This document shows positions 18,201-25,995 of a stretch of 64,000 nt of DNA, one piece after another. Location: positions 1-64,000 of the forward strand of contig JAUZRX010000025.1 in assembly GCA_030949985.1 (NCBI GenBank), given 5' to 3'. Both the position numbers and the translations under genes were made by a program. Below the pieces are notes generated by a model. The model did not search any database. It was not told where the DNA came from and was given only the letters and a program-made list of their open reading frames with translations. Each line of letters begins with the position of its first letter. Position 1 is the stretch's first letter. Source of the DNA: Acidobacteriota bacterium. GTDB lineage: Bacteria > Acidobacteriota > Polarisedimenticolia > J045.

Positions 18201-19258
18201 AAGCGCAGGTAGGGGTCGAAACGGTCTCCGCCGGCCGTCCAGCGCTGCTGCATGTGGGCGAAGGGCAGGAAACCGAGGACCCTCAGGCTCACTCCCGGGG
18301 CGCTATCGTTCTCGGCCCGCAGGTCGATGGCGAGGCGGCCGGTTCGCGGCAGGGGCTCCCCGTCCGCAACCACCGCGTCGCCGGGGGCGGCCATGAACTC
18401 GTGGTAGCGAGGCAAGCCCTTGACCGGGTACTGGATCCACTCCTGCCCACCGGCCAGGCGGGCGTAAATCGCGGGTCGATCGTGCAGGGTGAGCAAATCG
18501 GTGGGGGCATATTCGAGTCGTGCCTGGACGGACTCGTCCACCAGTTTCCTGCCCAGTGTCTTGATCGCCCGCCCCCGGCCCGGAACCACGTCCTCGGTGT
18601 ACTGGGGATAGCCCACCAGAAGCTGGCGAATGAAGCGCTCACCGTCCCCCCCCAGGGGCGCGAAATCGAGCTGGGCGGCGTAAGTCTTCTTGCCCTTGTC
18701 ATCGCCGGTGAGCAGTTCGTAGGCGGGATTGAGGGTCGCCACCCGCACCCGGTAAGCCCGGCTCGATCCCCGGACCACCACCTGCTCGCCGGGCCGCAGC
18801 ACCAGGCTCGCCGGTTCGCCGTCCTCCACCTGCACGATGGCCTGGCGCCGGTAGACAGCGATGTCTCCCTCCAGCTTCTGGGAGTAGTAGATGCCGCAGC
18901 CCAGGACCAGCACCAGGATACCGAGGTGGGCGGACCAGGTGCCGAGGTTGGGCAGGTTGAAGGGAATCTTGCGCAGGGTCGCGCAGCTCAACGACAGGCA
19001 GAGCAGGCCCACCAGGGTGAGAAAAGGCCACCAGGTGAACCACTCCATCTCGGTCTTCTCGAAAGTCTGCCGCGGGAACCATTCGAAGGGATAGGTGCCG
19101 GCGGAACCGACCCAGCAGTAAACCAGGATCAGCGTCATCACTGTCACGCCGAACCACATGTTGCCGACGAAATCGATGCCTTGGAGCAGGAGACGGACGC
19201 CGCCCTGGCTGGTGTCCGCCGAACTCGGCCGCGGGATATTCGTCATGTATTCGCTCAT
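15209..19258 (-). CDS. ccsBA: System II cytochrome c maturation protein, CcsB(ResB)-CcsA fusion
   Basis: The product is 1349 residues. The N-terminal ~750 residues are ResB/CcsB-like, with helices around 30-130, a large extracytoplasmic domain, and a return helix near 715. The C-terminal ~320 residues are CcsA-like, with about seven to eight helices and the tryptophan-rich heme-handling motif WGRPWGWDPKE followed by ALNTW. It exports heme and ligates it to CxxCH cysteines on the periplasmic side. The middle part (about 760-1030, including GGRVKTIDSLAREK) is an extra soluble domain, like the long CcsA proteins of Planctomycetes and Bacteroidetes. The position next to at least five multiheme cytochromes fits its role. 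The start is 19258 or the in-frame ATG 12 bases later; AAGG is near both. Confidence 0.9.
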   Translation of the reverse strand: MSEYMTNIPRPSSADTSQGGVRLLLQGIDFVGNMWFGVTVMTLILVYCWVGSAGTYPFEWFPRQTFEKTEMEWFTWWPFLTLVGLLCLSLSCATLRKIPFNLPNLGTWSAHLGILVLVLGCGIYYSQKLEGDIAVYRRQAIVQVEDGEPASLVLRPGEQVVVRGSSRAYRVRVATLNPAYELLTGDDKGKKTYAAQLDFAPLGGDGERFIRQLLVGYPQYTEDVVPGRGRAIKTLGRKLVDESVQARLEYAPTDLLTLHDRPAIYARLAGGQEWIQYPVKGLPRYHEFMAAPGDAVVADGEPLPRTGRLAIDLRAENDSAPGVSLRVLGFLPFAHMQQRWTAGGDRFDPYLRFTLRAGSAEMSDFMLANDPQRSRLSIDEGLLAVSFKWISDPDALAALIDPTGVPRLRVTVKGRGVSQDVPLDEAAAGPVEIAGTPYRVQLAQLYSNWSLANSREPAQMAVVQVERGEQRFLRAVVAPKVELSQDLTDNGHMRGGLVDDRIHIELLDLIETGIVIVGGPLGLHVVVVGEDGRVEHHEAAVGQAVDLAGGQMQLVVHELSAHSRPVRVPVVIPRDARDLKAGSYYSMVQLEIGEGQSTRRVWLDYSHYPHPSRAGYYPRLVQLGDGRRMEFLFSRESLHLGTPIALEDFRLEVYPGGTRERDYISRIRFLEDGKWSEIHEVRSNQPTEHDGWWLFQATWDPPAPERNYAGMNYTGLGVGNRHGVGVMLFGSLMTVFGVLWAFYFKPVLLLRRREESRAVRKGMSGVAAALALVALLGGLSTARAGELSVSRDFQEALDLEAFRAAAAQEGGRVKTIDSLAREKLKYVNPRLTARVDPLIWYLDLVLVPEHYVDATVIRIKNKALRQRLAQGIRSVVPASRREGLIADEALSKLIDDGLVSPRFLDHQAVRSVMEQLEADLRQTGKAVSQVRNARALADSRVLRSLLRVVPPPGGGELDPWFTLDSAISGGAPADSIHAGMGVGGVPGLDPELARKLRDAWTRLEKSWRFQDAEQANEALSDLAATFRAVNPTLYPDDARLGWELWYYKHNKLTAGWLIYFFAIPLLLMAFLYGFRWARLAGMGLFLLGFAVHTFSIFLRWWLAGRIPNANMFEAVIASAWFGGVVALVLEWVLRRQRLRLLPALCASAYAMVAMMFGNFMTVTLSSDITTVMPVLDRTIWLYIHTNVVIASYALIFFASVTAVLYLVFRGLHRFAPGLLGSQWGPTIFARGGASSVILGRQRLEENAGLARTLDGATMVFLEVAFIALWVGTVLGAVWADVSWGRPWGWDPKEVFALNTWLVFLVLLHVRIKVQDKALWTAILAVVGCAVMIFNWVAVNFVIVGLHSYA

Positions 19259-19424
19259 CCTTGGTTTCGAGCCGGGTGGCGGGCCCACCCGCAGGCTCGC
19301 GGGATGTAAAACTCCTGGATCCTCGTGGACAACTCCGGGCCACCCCCGTACTTCCTGGCGGGGGACGGTAATAATGGACCGCCAAGGTAGTGTAATTTAG
19401 CCTGTCTTTTCCCGGAGCGCCCAA

Positions 19425-21068
19425 ATGCACCGACCCCGCCTGTCCGCCCTGCCCCTTCTCGCAGGCCTGCTGCTGGCCTTCGACGCTCCCAGGACCGAGG
19501 CCCAGGGTGCCTGTGACGGCGTCGCCCCGGTCCAGCACAGCGGCCTGAAAACCGTCGCCCTGGTGGACGACACCACCCGGCTCAGCCGCCTGCTTCTCGT
19601 GACCGCGCCCGCGGCGGACACCGACCGGCTCTTCATCGTCGGCCAGGATGGACGGATCTGGATCCACCACCGGGGTGACGGGCCCCAGCAGGTGGCGACG
19701 TTTCTCGACATCCGCGACCGGGTCTTCAGCCTGGGCAACGAGCAGGGTCTGCTGGGCCTGGCTTTTGACCCCGACTTCGCCGCCACGGGCTTTTTCTGGG
19801 TCAACTACACCGAGAGCGAATCGCCGTTCTTCGGCCCGTTCTACACCGTGGTCGCCCGTTTCAGCGTCTCGGATCTCGACCCGGACGTGGCGGACCCCGC
19901 AAGCGAGCAGCGGGTGCTGCGCTTCCGGCAGCCCGAGTCGAACCACAACGGCGGGCAGCTCCTGTTCGGCGCCGACGGCATGCTCTACATCGCCACCGGT
20001 GACGGCGGCGGCGGCGGCGACAACCACGGCCTGTGCGGCAACGGGCAGGACACCACGAACCTGCTGGGCAAGATCCTGCGCATCGATGTGAAGAACGTGG
20101 ATCCCGCGCCACTGGCGCCGGACTGCCCCCTGGATGCGGCCGACTATGGCGTGCCCTCCGACAACCCCCTGGCCGACGGGGGCGGCGGCGCCTGCGACGA
20201 AATCTTCGCCTGGGGGTTGCGCAACCCGTGGCGCAACGATCTGGATCCCCTGACCGGCGACTTCTACATCGCGGACGTGGGCCAGAGCTGCTGGGAAGAG
20301 GTCAATGTGACACCCGCCGCCCAGGCGGCAGGCGGCAACTACGGCTGGCGGTCGATGGAAGGCAGCCACTGTTTCGTCGACGGCTCGGGCGACTGCGATC
20401 CGGCCGGGATCTCCTGCGGCGGCTCTCCCGATTGCGGCGACCCGTCGCTGGTCTTGCCGGCACTGGAGTACCCCCACTCCGAGGGGTGCTCGGTCACCGG
20501 GGGAGTGGTCTACCGGGGTTGCCGCCTGCCGGGCCTCGAGGGGCGCTACTTCTACGGCGACTACTGCAGCGGGTGGGTGCGCTCGTTCCTCTACGCCGAT
20601 GGGACCGCCACCGATCCCCAGGATCATTCCGCCGCTCTCGACCCCGGCTCCCAGTTGCCGGGCAACCTCTCCAGCTTCGGCCGGGACGGTCGAGGCGAGG
20701 TGTACCTGGTGCACCAGGCGGGAAAAGTGCTCAAGATCCTCCCCCTTTTCACGGACCTGGTGGTCTCCGCTCCCGGGGCGGGGACCCCCTTCCTGCTGGG
20801 CGACGACTGGACCTGGGAGGATCTGGCCTTCGAGACCGGCCACCCCGTGACCCGCTACCGGATCTACCGGGCGCTGCGCCCCGGGACCGGCGATTTCACC
20901 TGCGTCCACCGTACCGCGAATGACACGCCGGTGTGGACCGGCGGCGACCCCGAGACTCCCCCGGTGAGCCAGGCCTTCGCCTACCTGGTCACGGCCCTGA
21001 GTCCCGAGGGGGAGGAAAGCGACGATGGACACCCCGGCGTAGGCCGGATCGCGGGCGGTTGTCCCTGA
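19425..21068 (+). CDS. Secreted PQQ-type sugar dehydrogenase (glucose/sorbosone dehydrogenase fold)
   Basis: The product is 547 residues with a Sec signal peptide cut near TEAQG. The beta-propeller signature blocks of the GSDH family are clear: EQGLLGLAFDPDF, NHNGGQLLFGADGMLYIATGDGG, LLGKILRID, and EIFAWGLRNPWR. Several cysteines suggest disulfides. A C-terminal ~100 residues look like a fibronectin-type appendage (FETGHPVTRYRIYRAL). Family members oxidise aldose sugars with PQQ, though many homologues have no proven substrate. It is transcribed away from ccsBA; TGTAAT near 19391 is a possible -10. Whether it donates electrons to the nearby cytochromes is open. Confidence 0.85.
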   Translation: MHRPRLSALPLLAGLLLAFDAPRTEAQGACDGVAPVQHSGLKTVALVDDTTRLSRLLLVTAPAADTDRLFIVGQDGRIWIHHRGDGPQQVATFLDIRDRVFSLGNEQGLLGLAFDPDFAATGFFWVNYTESESPFFGPFYTVVARFSVSDLDPDVADPASEQRVLRFRQPESNHNGGQLLFGADGMLYIATGDGGGGGDNHGLCGNGQDTTNLLGKILRIDVKNVDPAPLAPDCPLDAADYGVPSDNPLADGGGGACDEIFAWGLRNPWRNDLDPLTGDFYIADVGQSCWEEVNVTPAAQAAGGNYGWRSMEGSHCFVDGSGDCDPAGISCGGSPDCGDPSLVLPALEYPHSEGCSVTGGVVYRGCRLPGLEGRYFYGDYCSGWVRSFLYADGTATDPQDHSAALDPGSQLPGNLSSFGRDGRGEVYLVHQAGKVLKILPLFTDLVVSAPGAGTPFLLGDDWTWEDLAFETGHPVTRYRIYRALRPGTGDFTCVHRTANDTPVWTGGDPETPPVSQAFAYLVTALSPEGEESDDGHPGVGRIAGGCP

Positions 21069-21203
21069 CCGCAAGCTGCCGATCCGGGCCGGAATCAATC
21101 TGGAGCATGGTTTCCTGTTTTCGGGAAAGCCTGGTGCGCAGTAGATTAGTTTCGGCCCGGGGGATCTTCGCCCCCGGGAACGATCCGCGAGGACCTTTCA
21201 GCG

Positions 21204-22469
21204 ATGGAAACCGACCTGCGCAAGAACCCCGGCCTGCTCAAGCTCGACCTCTACTGCAAGGGAGCCCACATCGACGACTCCCTGCAGGTGACCGACGAGG
21301 GCGGACGCCCCATTCTCCGCACCCGCGCCGGCCTGGGGTCCGGCCTCGAGGCGATCCTGCCGGACAACCTGTGGACCAACATTCCGGTCACCGAGCGCTT
21401 CGTGCGCCACTCACCCTACGTGGTGCGCCGCCGGGAGAACGGCGAGATCTGGATCGACAAGGGGCAAGAGCCCATCTGCCGGATCACTCTCGCCCCCCGG
21501 CCCTCCTGGTACGACCGCAAGACCAGCACCGGCAAGCCCATGCCCCAGGTGGGCACCCTCCAGGGCACCTACCTGGGGGTCTATCCCTCCAAGGTCTGCG
21601 AGTACTGGACGGAGGACTCGCCGAGCAACTGCAAGTTCTGTTCGGTGGGCCTGAACCTCGGTTCGGACGACGCGGAAGAAAAGCGGGTGCAGGAGGTGCT
21701 GGAGGTCGTGGCCGCCGCGCGGGACGAGTCGGACATCACCTACATCGACTTCAACACCGGCCACTACACGGGGGAGACCTACCTGGACATCCTCGAGCCC
21801 TACATCGAGGCCGTGAAGAAGGCCACCGGCTGCCTGATCGGCGTACAGACTCCGCCCCACTCGGACCTCAGCCGCTACGACCGGCTCAAGCAGTTGGGAG
21901 TCAACCGGGTCTCCTTCTGCTTCGAACTCTTCCACCCCGAGCACTTCTCGAAGGTCTGCCCGGGAAAGGCCGAAAAGTACGGCCTCGAGCGCTATCTCCA
22001 GGCCGTGGAATACAACGCCCGCCTCGGTCGAGGCGGCAAGCTGGATTTCGACCCGTGGGTCAGCAACGGAGAGATCATCGCCGGGCTCGAGCCGCCGGAG
22101 TGGTCGATCAAGGCCATCGACTGGATCACCTCGGTGGGGGCGATCCCCACGGTTTGCGTCTTCAGGCCTCTCAAGGGCACCGACTACGAACATCTGCCGC
22201 CACCGAAACTCGAAGAGATGGTGCCGGTCTTCCGCCGCCAATACGAAGCCTGCATGGAGCAGGGCCTGCCCATCGCTGTGGCTCCCAACGTCAATGTCTC
22301 CCTGGTCATGCTACCGTGGGAGTCGCGCTGGCTGGCGCCCCGTTCGGTACGCCGGCGTTTTGCGCTGAAGGAAGCCAAGATGGCCGCCATGCGCAAGATC
22401 TTCGCCCATCGTTTCTACGCCACGCTGCGCCGGCACGATGCCCGGCGCCGGGCGGCCGCGGCGAGCTGA
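21204..22469 (+). CDS. Radical SAM protein of unknown specificity
   Basis: The product is 421 residues. The cluster motif is C-x10-C-x2-C (VCEYWTEDSPSNCKFCSVG, about residues 132-150) in place of the classic Cx3Cx2C, so one ligand assignment is uncertain. Downstream blocks such as YIDFNTGHYTGETYLDILEPY and GVQTPPHSDLSRYDRLKQLGVNRVSFCFE fit the SAM-binding TIM barrel. A phenylalanine- and tryptophan-rich N-terminal ~120 residues precede the barrel. It is the first gene of a run of five closely spaced plus-strand genes ending at 25431. I do not recognise the substrate. Confidence 0.75.
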   Translation: METDLRKNPGLLKLDLYCKGAHIDDSLQVTDEGGRPILRTRAGLGSGLEAILPDNLWTNIPVTERFVRHSPYVVRRRENGEIWIDKGQEPICRITLAPRPSWYDRKTSTGKPMPQVGTLQGTYLGVYPSKVCEYWTEDSPSNCKFCSVGLNLGSDDAEEKRVQEVLEVVAAARDESDITYIDFNTGHYTGETYLDILEPYIEAVKKATGCLIGVQTPPHSDLSRYDRLKQLGVNRVSFCFELFHPEHFSKVCPGKAEKYGLERYLQAVEYNARLGRGGKLDFDPWVSNGEIIAGLEPPEWSIKAIDWITSVGAIPTVCVFRPLKGTDYEHLPPPKLEEMVPVFRRQYEACMEQGLPIAVAPNVNVSLVMLPWESRWLAPRSVRRRFALKEAKMAAMRKIFAHRFYATLRRHDARRRAAAAS

Positions 22470-22501
22470 GCCGCCGTCGCAAGCCGGAGGACGACCCGAC
22501 C

Positions 22502-22846
22502 ATGAGCGACAAGTCCCAGTCCGACAACGCCTTTCCCCCGTCCCAAGCCGTGGCCCTGGCGAGCCTGGTGGATTACGGAGAAGGCGCGATCGTCAGCCGC
22601 ACCCTGCGCAAGACCAAGGCCGGCACAATGACCGTCTTCGCCTTCGACAAGGGGCAGGCGCTCAGCGAACACTCCGCTCCCTTCGACGCCTACGTGCAGG
22701 TGCTCGAAGGCAGTGTCGAGGTGGTCATCGGCGGCCGACCCATCGAGGTTTCCACCGGCGAGATGGTGCTCATGCCGGCGGATATTCCCCACGCGGTCCA
22801 TGCCAAGCAGCGTTTCAAGATGCTGCTGATGATGTTCAAGGCCTGA
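22502..22846 (+). CDS. Small cupin-domain protein
   Basis: The product is 114 residues, a single cupin barrel. Typical features are LSEHSAPFDAYVQVLEGSVEVVIGG and the second motif LMPADIPHAVHAKQRF, with His residues placed for a metal site. Small cupins of this type bind a metal and may act as enzymes or sensors. It begins 32 bp after the radical SAM gene and is followed 16 bp later by the nitroreductase, so it is probably in the same operon. Function unassigned. Confidence 0.85.
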   Translation: MSDKSQSDNAFPPSQAVALASLVDYGEGAIVSRTLRKTKAGTMTVFAFDKGQALSEHSAPFDAYVQVLEGSVEVVIGGRPIEVSTGEMVLMPADIPHAVHAKQRFKMLLMMFKA

Positions 22847-22862
22847 TTTCCGCGATCGGCTG

Positions 22863-23540
22863 ATGAACGACGGCCCTCCGATGGTGGACTACCGCCCACC
22901 GCACTTTCCCCCCGACGAAATGGAGCGGCGGGCCCGCGAGTACTATGAGCACTGCCGGCGGCGCCGCAGCGTACGCGCCTTCGCGCCTGATCCGGTGCCC
23001 CGGCGGCTGATCGAACTGGCCATCGCCACCGCCGGTACGGCCCCGTCGGGGGCTCACATGCAGCCCTGGACCTTTGTCGCGGTCAGTGACCCGGCGCTCA
23101 AGCGCCGGATTCGCCTGGCCGCCGAGGAAGAAGAGCGGCGCAGCTACGAAGGCGGTCGCATGCCTCCCGCATGGAAGGAGGCCCTGCGCCCCCTGGGAAC
23201 CGATGCCCACAAGCCCTACCTCGAAACCGTCCCTTGGCTGGTGGTGGCCTTCGAGCAGGTCTGGCGGGAAGGCGAGGACGGCCGCCGTCTGAAGAACTAC
23301 TACGTTCGGGAGAGCGTGGGGCTGGCCTGCGGCCTGTTCATCGCGGCGATTCACCGCATGGGCCTGGCCACTTTGACTCACACCCCATCCCCCATGGGCT
23401 TTCTGCGAACGATTCTGGGCCGACCGGAAAACGAGCGGGCGATCATCCTCTTTCCGGTGGGCTACCCGGCTCCGGATTGCCGGGTGCCGGACATTCAACG
23501 CAAGAGCCTGGACGAGATTGCCGTCTGGCTGGAGGGCTGA
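22863..23540 (+). CDS. Nitroreductase-family flavoprotein (iodotyrosine-deiodinase-like)
   Basis: The product is 225 residues. RRRRSVRAFAPDPVP and TAPSGAHMQPWTFVAV are the FMN-binding start of the nitroreductase fold. The stretch YYVRESVGLACGLFIAAIHRMGLATLTHTPSPMGFL resembles the IYD/BluB subgroup more than NfsB. Such enzymes carry out FMN-dependent reductive dehalogenation or other reductions. No strong ribosome site precedes ATG 22863; the in-frame ATG at 22881 is an alternative. It lies in the radical SAM-cupin-KamA cluster. Confidence 0.82.
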   Translation: MNDGPPMVDYRPPHFPPDEMERRAREYYEHCRRRRSVRAFAPDPVPRRLIELAIATAGTAPSGAHMQPWTFVAVSDPALKRRIRLAAEEEERRSYEGGRMPPAWKEALRPLGTDAHKPYLETVPWLVVAFEQVWREGEDGRRLKNYYVRESVGLACGLFIAAIHRMGLATLTHTPSPMGFLRTILGRPENERAIILFPVGYPAPDCRVPDIQRKSLDEIAVWLEG

Positions 23541-23616
23541 GAGTCCCGGCAGTGGCGGATTCCGGTCGCCCGCGTCTATATTTTTCCCCGCAGCCGACCG
23601 GCAAGGGAGCCCTTTC

Positions 23617-23997
23617 GTGCACGACTACCTCAACGAGTATGACCGCCTGATCCCGATCTGGATTCTCGGTCGCCGGGCCGAAGTGCCCGCGAACAACACT
23701 TTGCTGCGCTGCCTGCAGTATCTCTGTCCCGACACCGTGCCCTACGGCAAGTTCTGCTGGAACAACGAGTGCGGCAACAGCAAGTTCTACTACCGTCGCC
23801 CTGGTGAGACCCACGATCGCAAGGGCCGGGCCTGCTGTTTCAAGAAAATCACCGAAGGCCTCGAAATCACCGTGCTCTCGCCGGAACTCAAGTTTGTGCT
23901 GCGCTCGTTTCTCGAGCAGACTCCGGTGGAAAGACCCGTGGCGGAGGTTCGCGACGAACCCGCGGAAATTCCGGAAATTCGTTTCCGCAACGACTGA
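23617..23997 (+). CDS. Conserved-looking small Cys-rich protein
   Basis: The product is 126 residues, unrecognised. Cysteines fall at 32, 37, 47, 52, 73 and 74, with CWNNEC (47-52) and a vicinal CC pair, suggesting a metal or Fe-S site. The C-terminal third is charged and may be helical. GTG 23617 is chosen because AAGGGAG lies 8-14 bases upstream; the frame extends to 23518 without a better start. It lies between the nitroreductase (76 bp) and the KamA-like gene (33 bp). It could be a dedicated electron carrier for one of the radical SAM enzymes (inference). Confidence 0.65.
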   Translation: MHDYLNEYDRLIPIWILGRRAEVPANNTLLRCLQYLCPDTVPYGKFCWNNECGNSKFYYRRPGETHDRKGRACCFKKITEGLEITVLSPELKFVLRSFLEQTPVERPVAEVRDEPAEIPEIRFRND

Positions 23998-24030
23998 CCG
24001 GCGCACCGACAAGGAAAGTAACGGCAGACC

Positions 24031-25431
24031 ATGAGCCATCCCCCCAAGGTTTCCGCCCGCCGATACAAACCCGTCACCCGCAAGGACCTCGACCGCCTGC
24101 CCCAGCTACGCCGCCTGGGGCCCGGCGAATTGACAGCCATCAAGGCCCTGAGCTGGGTCTTTCCTTTCCGCACCAACAACTACGTCATCGAAGAGCTGAT
24201 CGACTGGGAGCACCTGCGAGAGGATCCGATCTTCCATCTCACCTTTCCCCAGCCCGGCATGCTGAGCGATGCCGACCGGGAGTTGATGACCGGTCTGATC
24301 GAGGCCGGGGCCGACGATGCCGACCTGCTCGCGGCGGCCCGAACGATCCAGGCGCGGCTCAATCCCCACCCGGCGGGGCAGATGGAACTCAATGTACCCA
24401 CCCTGCGCGGCCGCGCCGTACCGGGACTCCAGCACAAGTACCGGGAGACCGTGCTCTTCTTCCCCAGCCAGGGACAGACCTGCCACGCCTACTGCACTTA
24501 CTGTTTTCGCTGGGCCCAGTTCATCGGGATCGACGAGCTGAAGTTCGCCAACCGGGAAGCCGCCACCCTGGCCCGCTACGTGCGGGAGCACGAAGAGGTG
24601 CATGACGTGCTGATCACCGGCGGCGATCCCATGGTGATGCGCACCACGGTACTCGAACGCTACATCGAGCCCCTGCTCGCCATCGAACACCTGGCCTGCA
24701 TCCGCATCGGCACCAAGGCTCCCTCGTTCTGGCCGCACCGCTTTCTCACCGACAGTGATGCCGACGACCTGATGCGCCTGTTCGATCGCGTGCGCCGGGC
24801 GGGCAAGCACCTGGCCCTGATGGCCCACTACTGCCATCCCCGGGAACTGTCCACGCCCGCCGCCCAGGCGGCCCTGCGCCGCGTGATCAGCACCGGCGCC
24901 GTGGTGCGCTGCCAGGCGCCGCTGGTGCGACACGTCAACGACAGCGCCGGCGTGTGGGAAGAACTCTGGCGCCTGGAAGTACGCCTCGGGGCGGTGCCCT
25001 ACTACATGTTCGTCGAGCGGGACACCGGTCCCAAGCACCACTTCGAAGTGCCCCTGGCCCGGGCCTGGGAAATCTTCCAGCAGGCCTATCCGCGGGTTTC
25101 GGGCCTGGCCCGCACCGTACGCGGCCCCTCCATGTCGACCACCCCGGGCAAGGTGGTGATCGACGGCGTGGCCGAGTACGCCGGCGAGAAGGTCTTCGTG
25201 CTGCGCTTCATCCAGGCCCGGGAGCCGGCCTGGGTAGGCCGTCCTTTTTTCGCCCGTTTCAACGAGCAGGCCGTCTGGCTCGACGATCTCGAGCCCGCCT
25301 TCGGAGAAAGGGAATTCTTCTTCGAGCCGACGATGCGTCGTATTCGGAAAAGCACCGTACTCCCGGCCTGGGGTAGCCGCGCAGACCGCCGCAAGACCCC
25401 GGAACTCTTCGGCCACGTGGAGTGGGAATGA
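24031..25431 (+). CDS. KamA-family radical SAM aminomutase-like protein
   Basis: The product is 466 residues. The Fe-S motif is CHAYCTYCFRW (Cx3Cx2C), as in lysine 2,3-aminomutase. DVLITGGDPMVM, the MAHYCHPRELS block and a late TTPGKVVIDG (where the PLP-lysine lies in KamA) are all visible. The known reaction moves an amino group from C2 to C3 of lysine or glutamate using SAM and PLP. The substrate here is uncertain, because the family also includes EpmB and glutamate mutases; the length is closer to KamA. It is the last gene of the five-gene cluster, ending 104 bp before the convergent apaG. Confidence 0.8.
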   Translation: MSHPPKVSARRYKPVTRKDLDRLPQLRRLGPGELTAIKALSWVFPFRTNNYVIEELIDWEHLREDPIFHLTFPQPGMLSDADRELMTGLIEAGADDADLLAAARTIQARLNPHPAGQMELNVPTLRGRAVPGLQHKYRETVLFFPSQGQTCHAYCTYCFRWAQFIGIDELKFANREAATLARYVREHEEVHDVLITGGDPMVMRTTVLERYIEPLLAIEHLACIRIGTKAPSFWPHRFLTDSDADDLMRLFDRVRRAGKHLALMAHYCHPRELSTPAAQAALRRVISTGAVVRCQAPLVRHVNDSAGVWEELWRLEVRLGAVPYYMFVERDTGPKHHFEVPLARAWEIFQQAYPRVSGLARTVRGPSMSTTPGKVVIDGVAEYAGEKVFVLRFIQAREPAWVGRPFFARFNEQAVWLDDLEPAFGEREFFFEPTMRRIRKSTVLPAWGSRADRRKTPELFGHVEWE

Positions 25432-25535
25432 CACTCCCCGCCCGAGCGGCCCTCGGCCACCGCATCGGGAACCCGCCAATCGCGCGGGCTACGCCTCGGG
25501 GAGCCGAGACTCCCTGAGACCGCCCCTCCGATCCT

Positions 25536-25925
25536 TCAGTTCAGGGCCAGGGGCATTTCCAGCGTGAAGGGAGCAATCTCCACTTCGAAGGGGCGCCCCT
25601 CTTCATCGTGCATCTGGTAGCTGCCCCGCATCGATCCCCGGGGCGTGGTCAGCGGGCAAAAGCTGGAATACTCGAAGCTCTCTCCCGGTTCGAGGCGGGG
25701 CTTCTTGCCCACAACCCCGGGCCCGCGGACGTGCTCGACCCGACCCTCCCCGTCAGTGATGATCCAGTGCCGCGAGATGAGCTGGACGCTGCCGGCACTC
25801 TCGTTGCCGATGGTGATGCGGTAGGTGAAGAAGTAAAAGTTCTGGGTGGGCTGGGACCGTTCCGCCAGGTAGCGGCTGCCCACTTCGACCCGAATGCCCC
25901 GGGTGACGCACACCGAATGGCCCAA
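25536..25925 (-). CDS. apaG: ApaG-family protein
   Basis: The product is 129 residues with the usual length and blocks of ApaG (YFFTYRITIGNESAGSVQLISRHWIITD, then GVVGKKPRLEPGESFEYSSFCPL and GSMRGSYQM). The fold is an immunoglobulin-like beta sandwich, linked in Salmonella to Co/Mg resistance; the molecular function is unclear. TTG 25925 is chosen because AAGGAG lies 6 bases upstream; the longer frame to 26165 lies opposite mobBA. It is divergent from mobBA, with 70 bp between. Confidence 0.85.
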   Translation of the reverse strand: MGHSVCVTRGIRVEVGSRYLAERSQPTQNFYFFTYRITIGNESAGSVQLISRHWIITDGEGRVEHVRGPGVVGKKPRLEPGESFEYSSFCPLTTPRGSMRGSYQMHDEEGRPFEVEIAPFTLEMPLALN

Positions 25926-25995
25926 GACGTTCTCCTTTTTCGACAGGAATCCATTCCATGATAGCGTGCCCGGAGATCCGAGGAGAATCTCTACC

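Noticed and set aside
16541-19309. 922-codon open frame on the plus strand
   Set aside because: It lies antisense to ccsBA. The composition is typical of an antisense shadow in G+C-rich DNA, and the minus-strand protein has clear conserved motifs.
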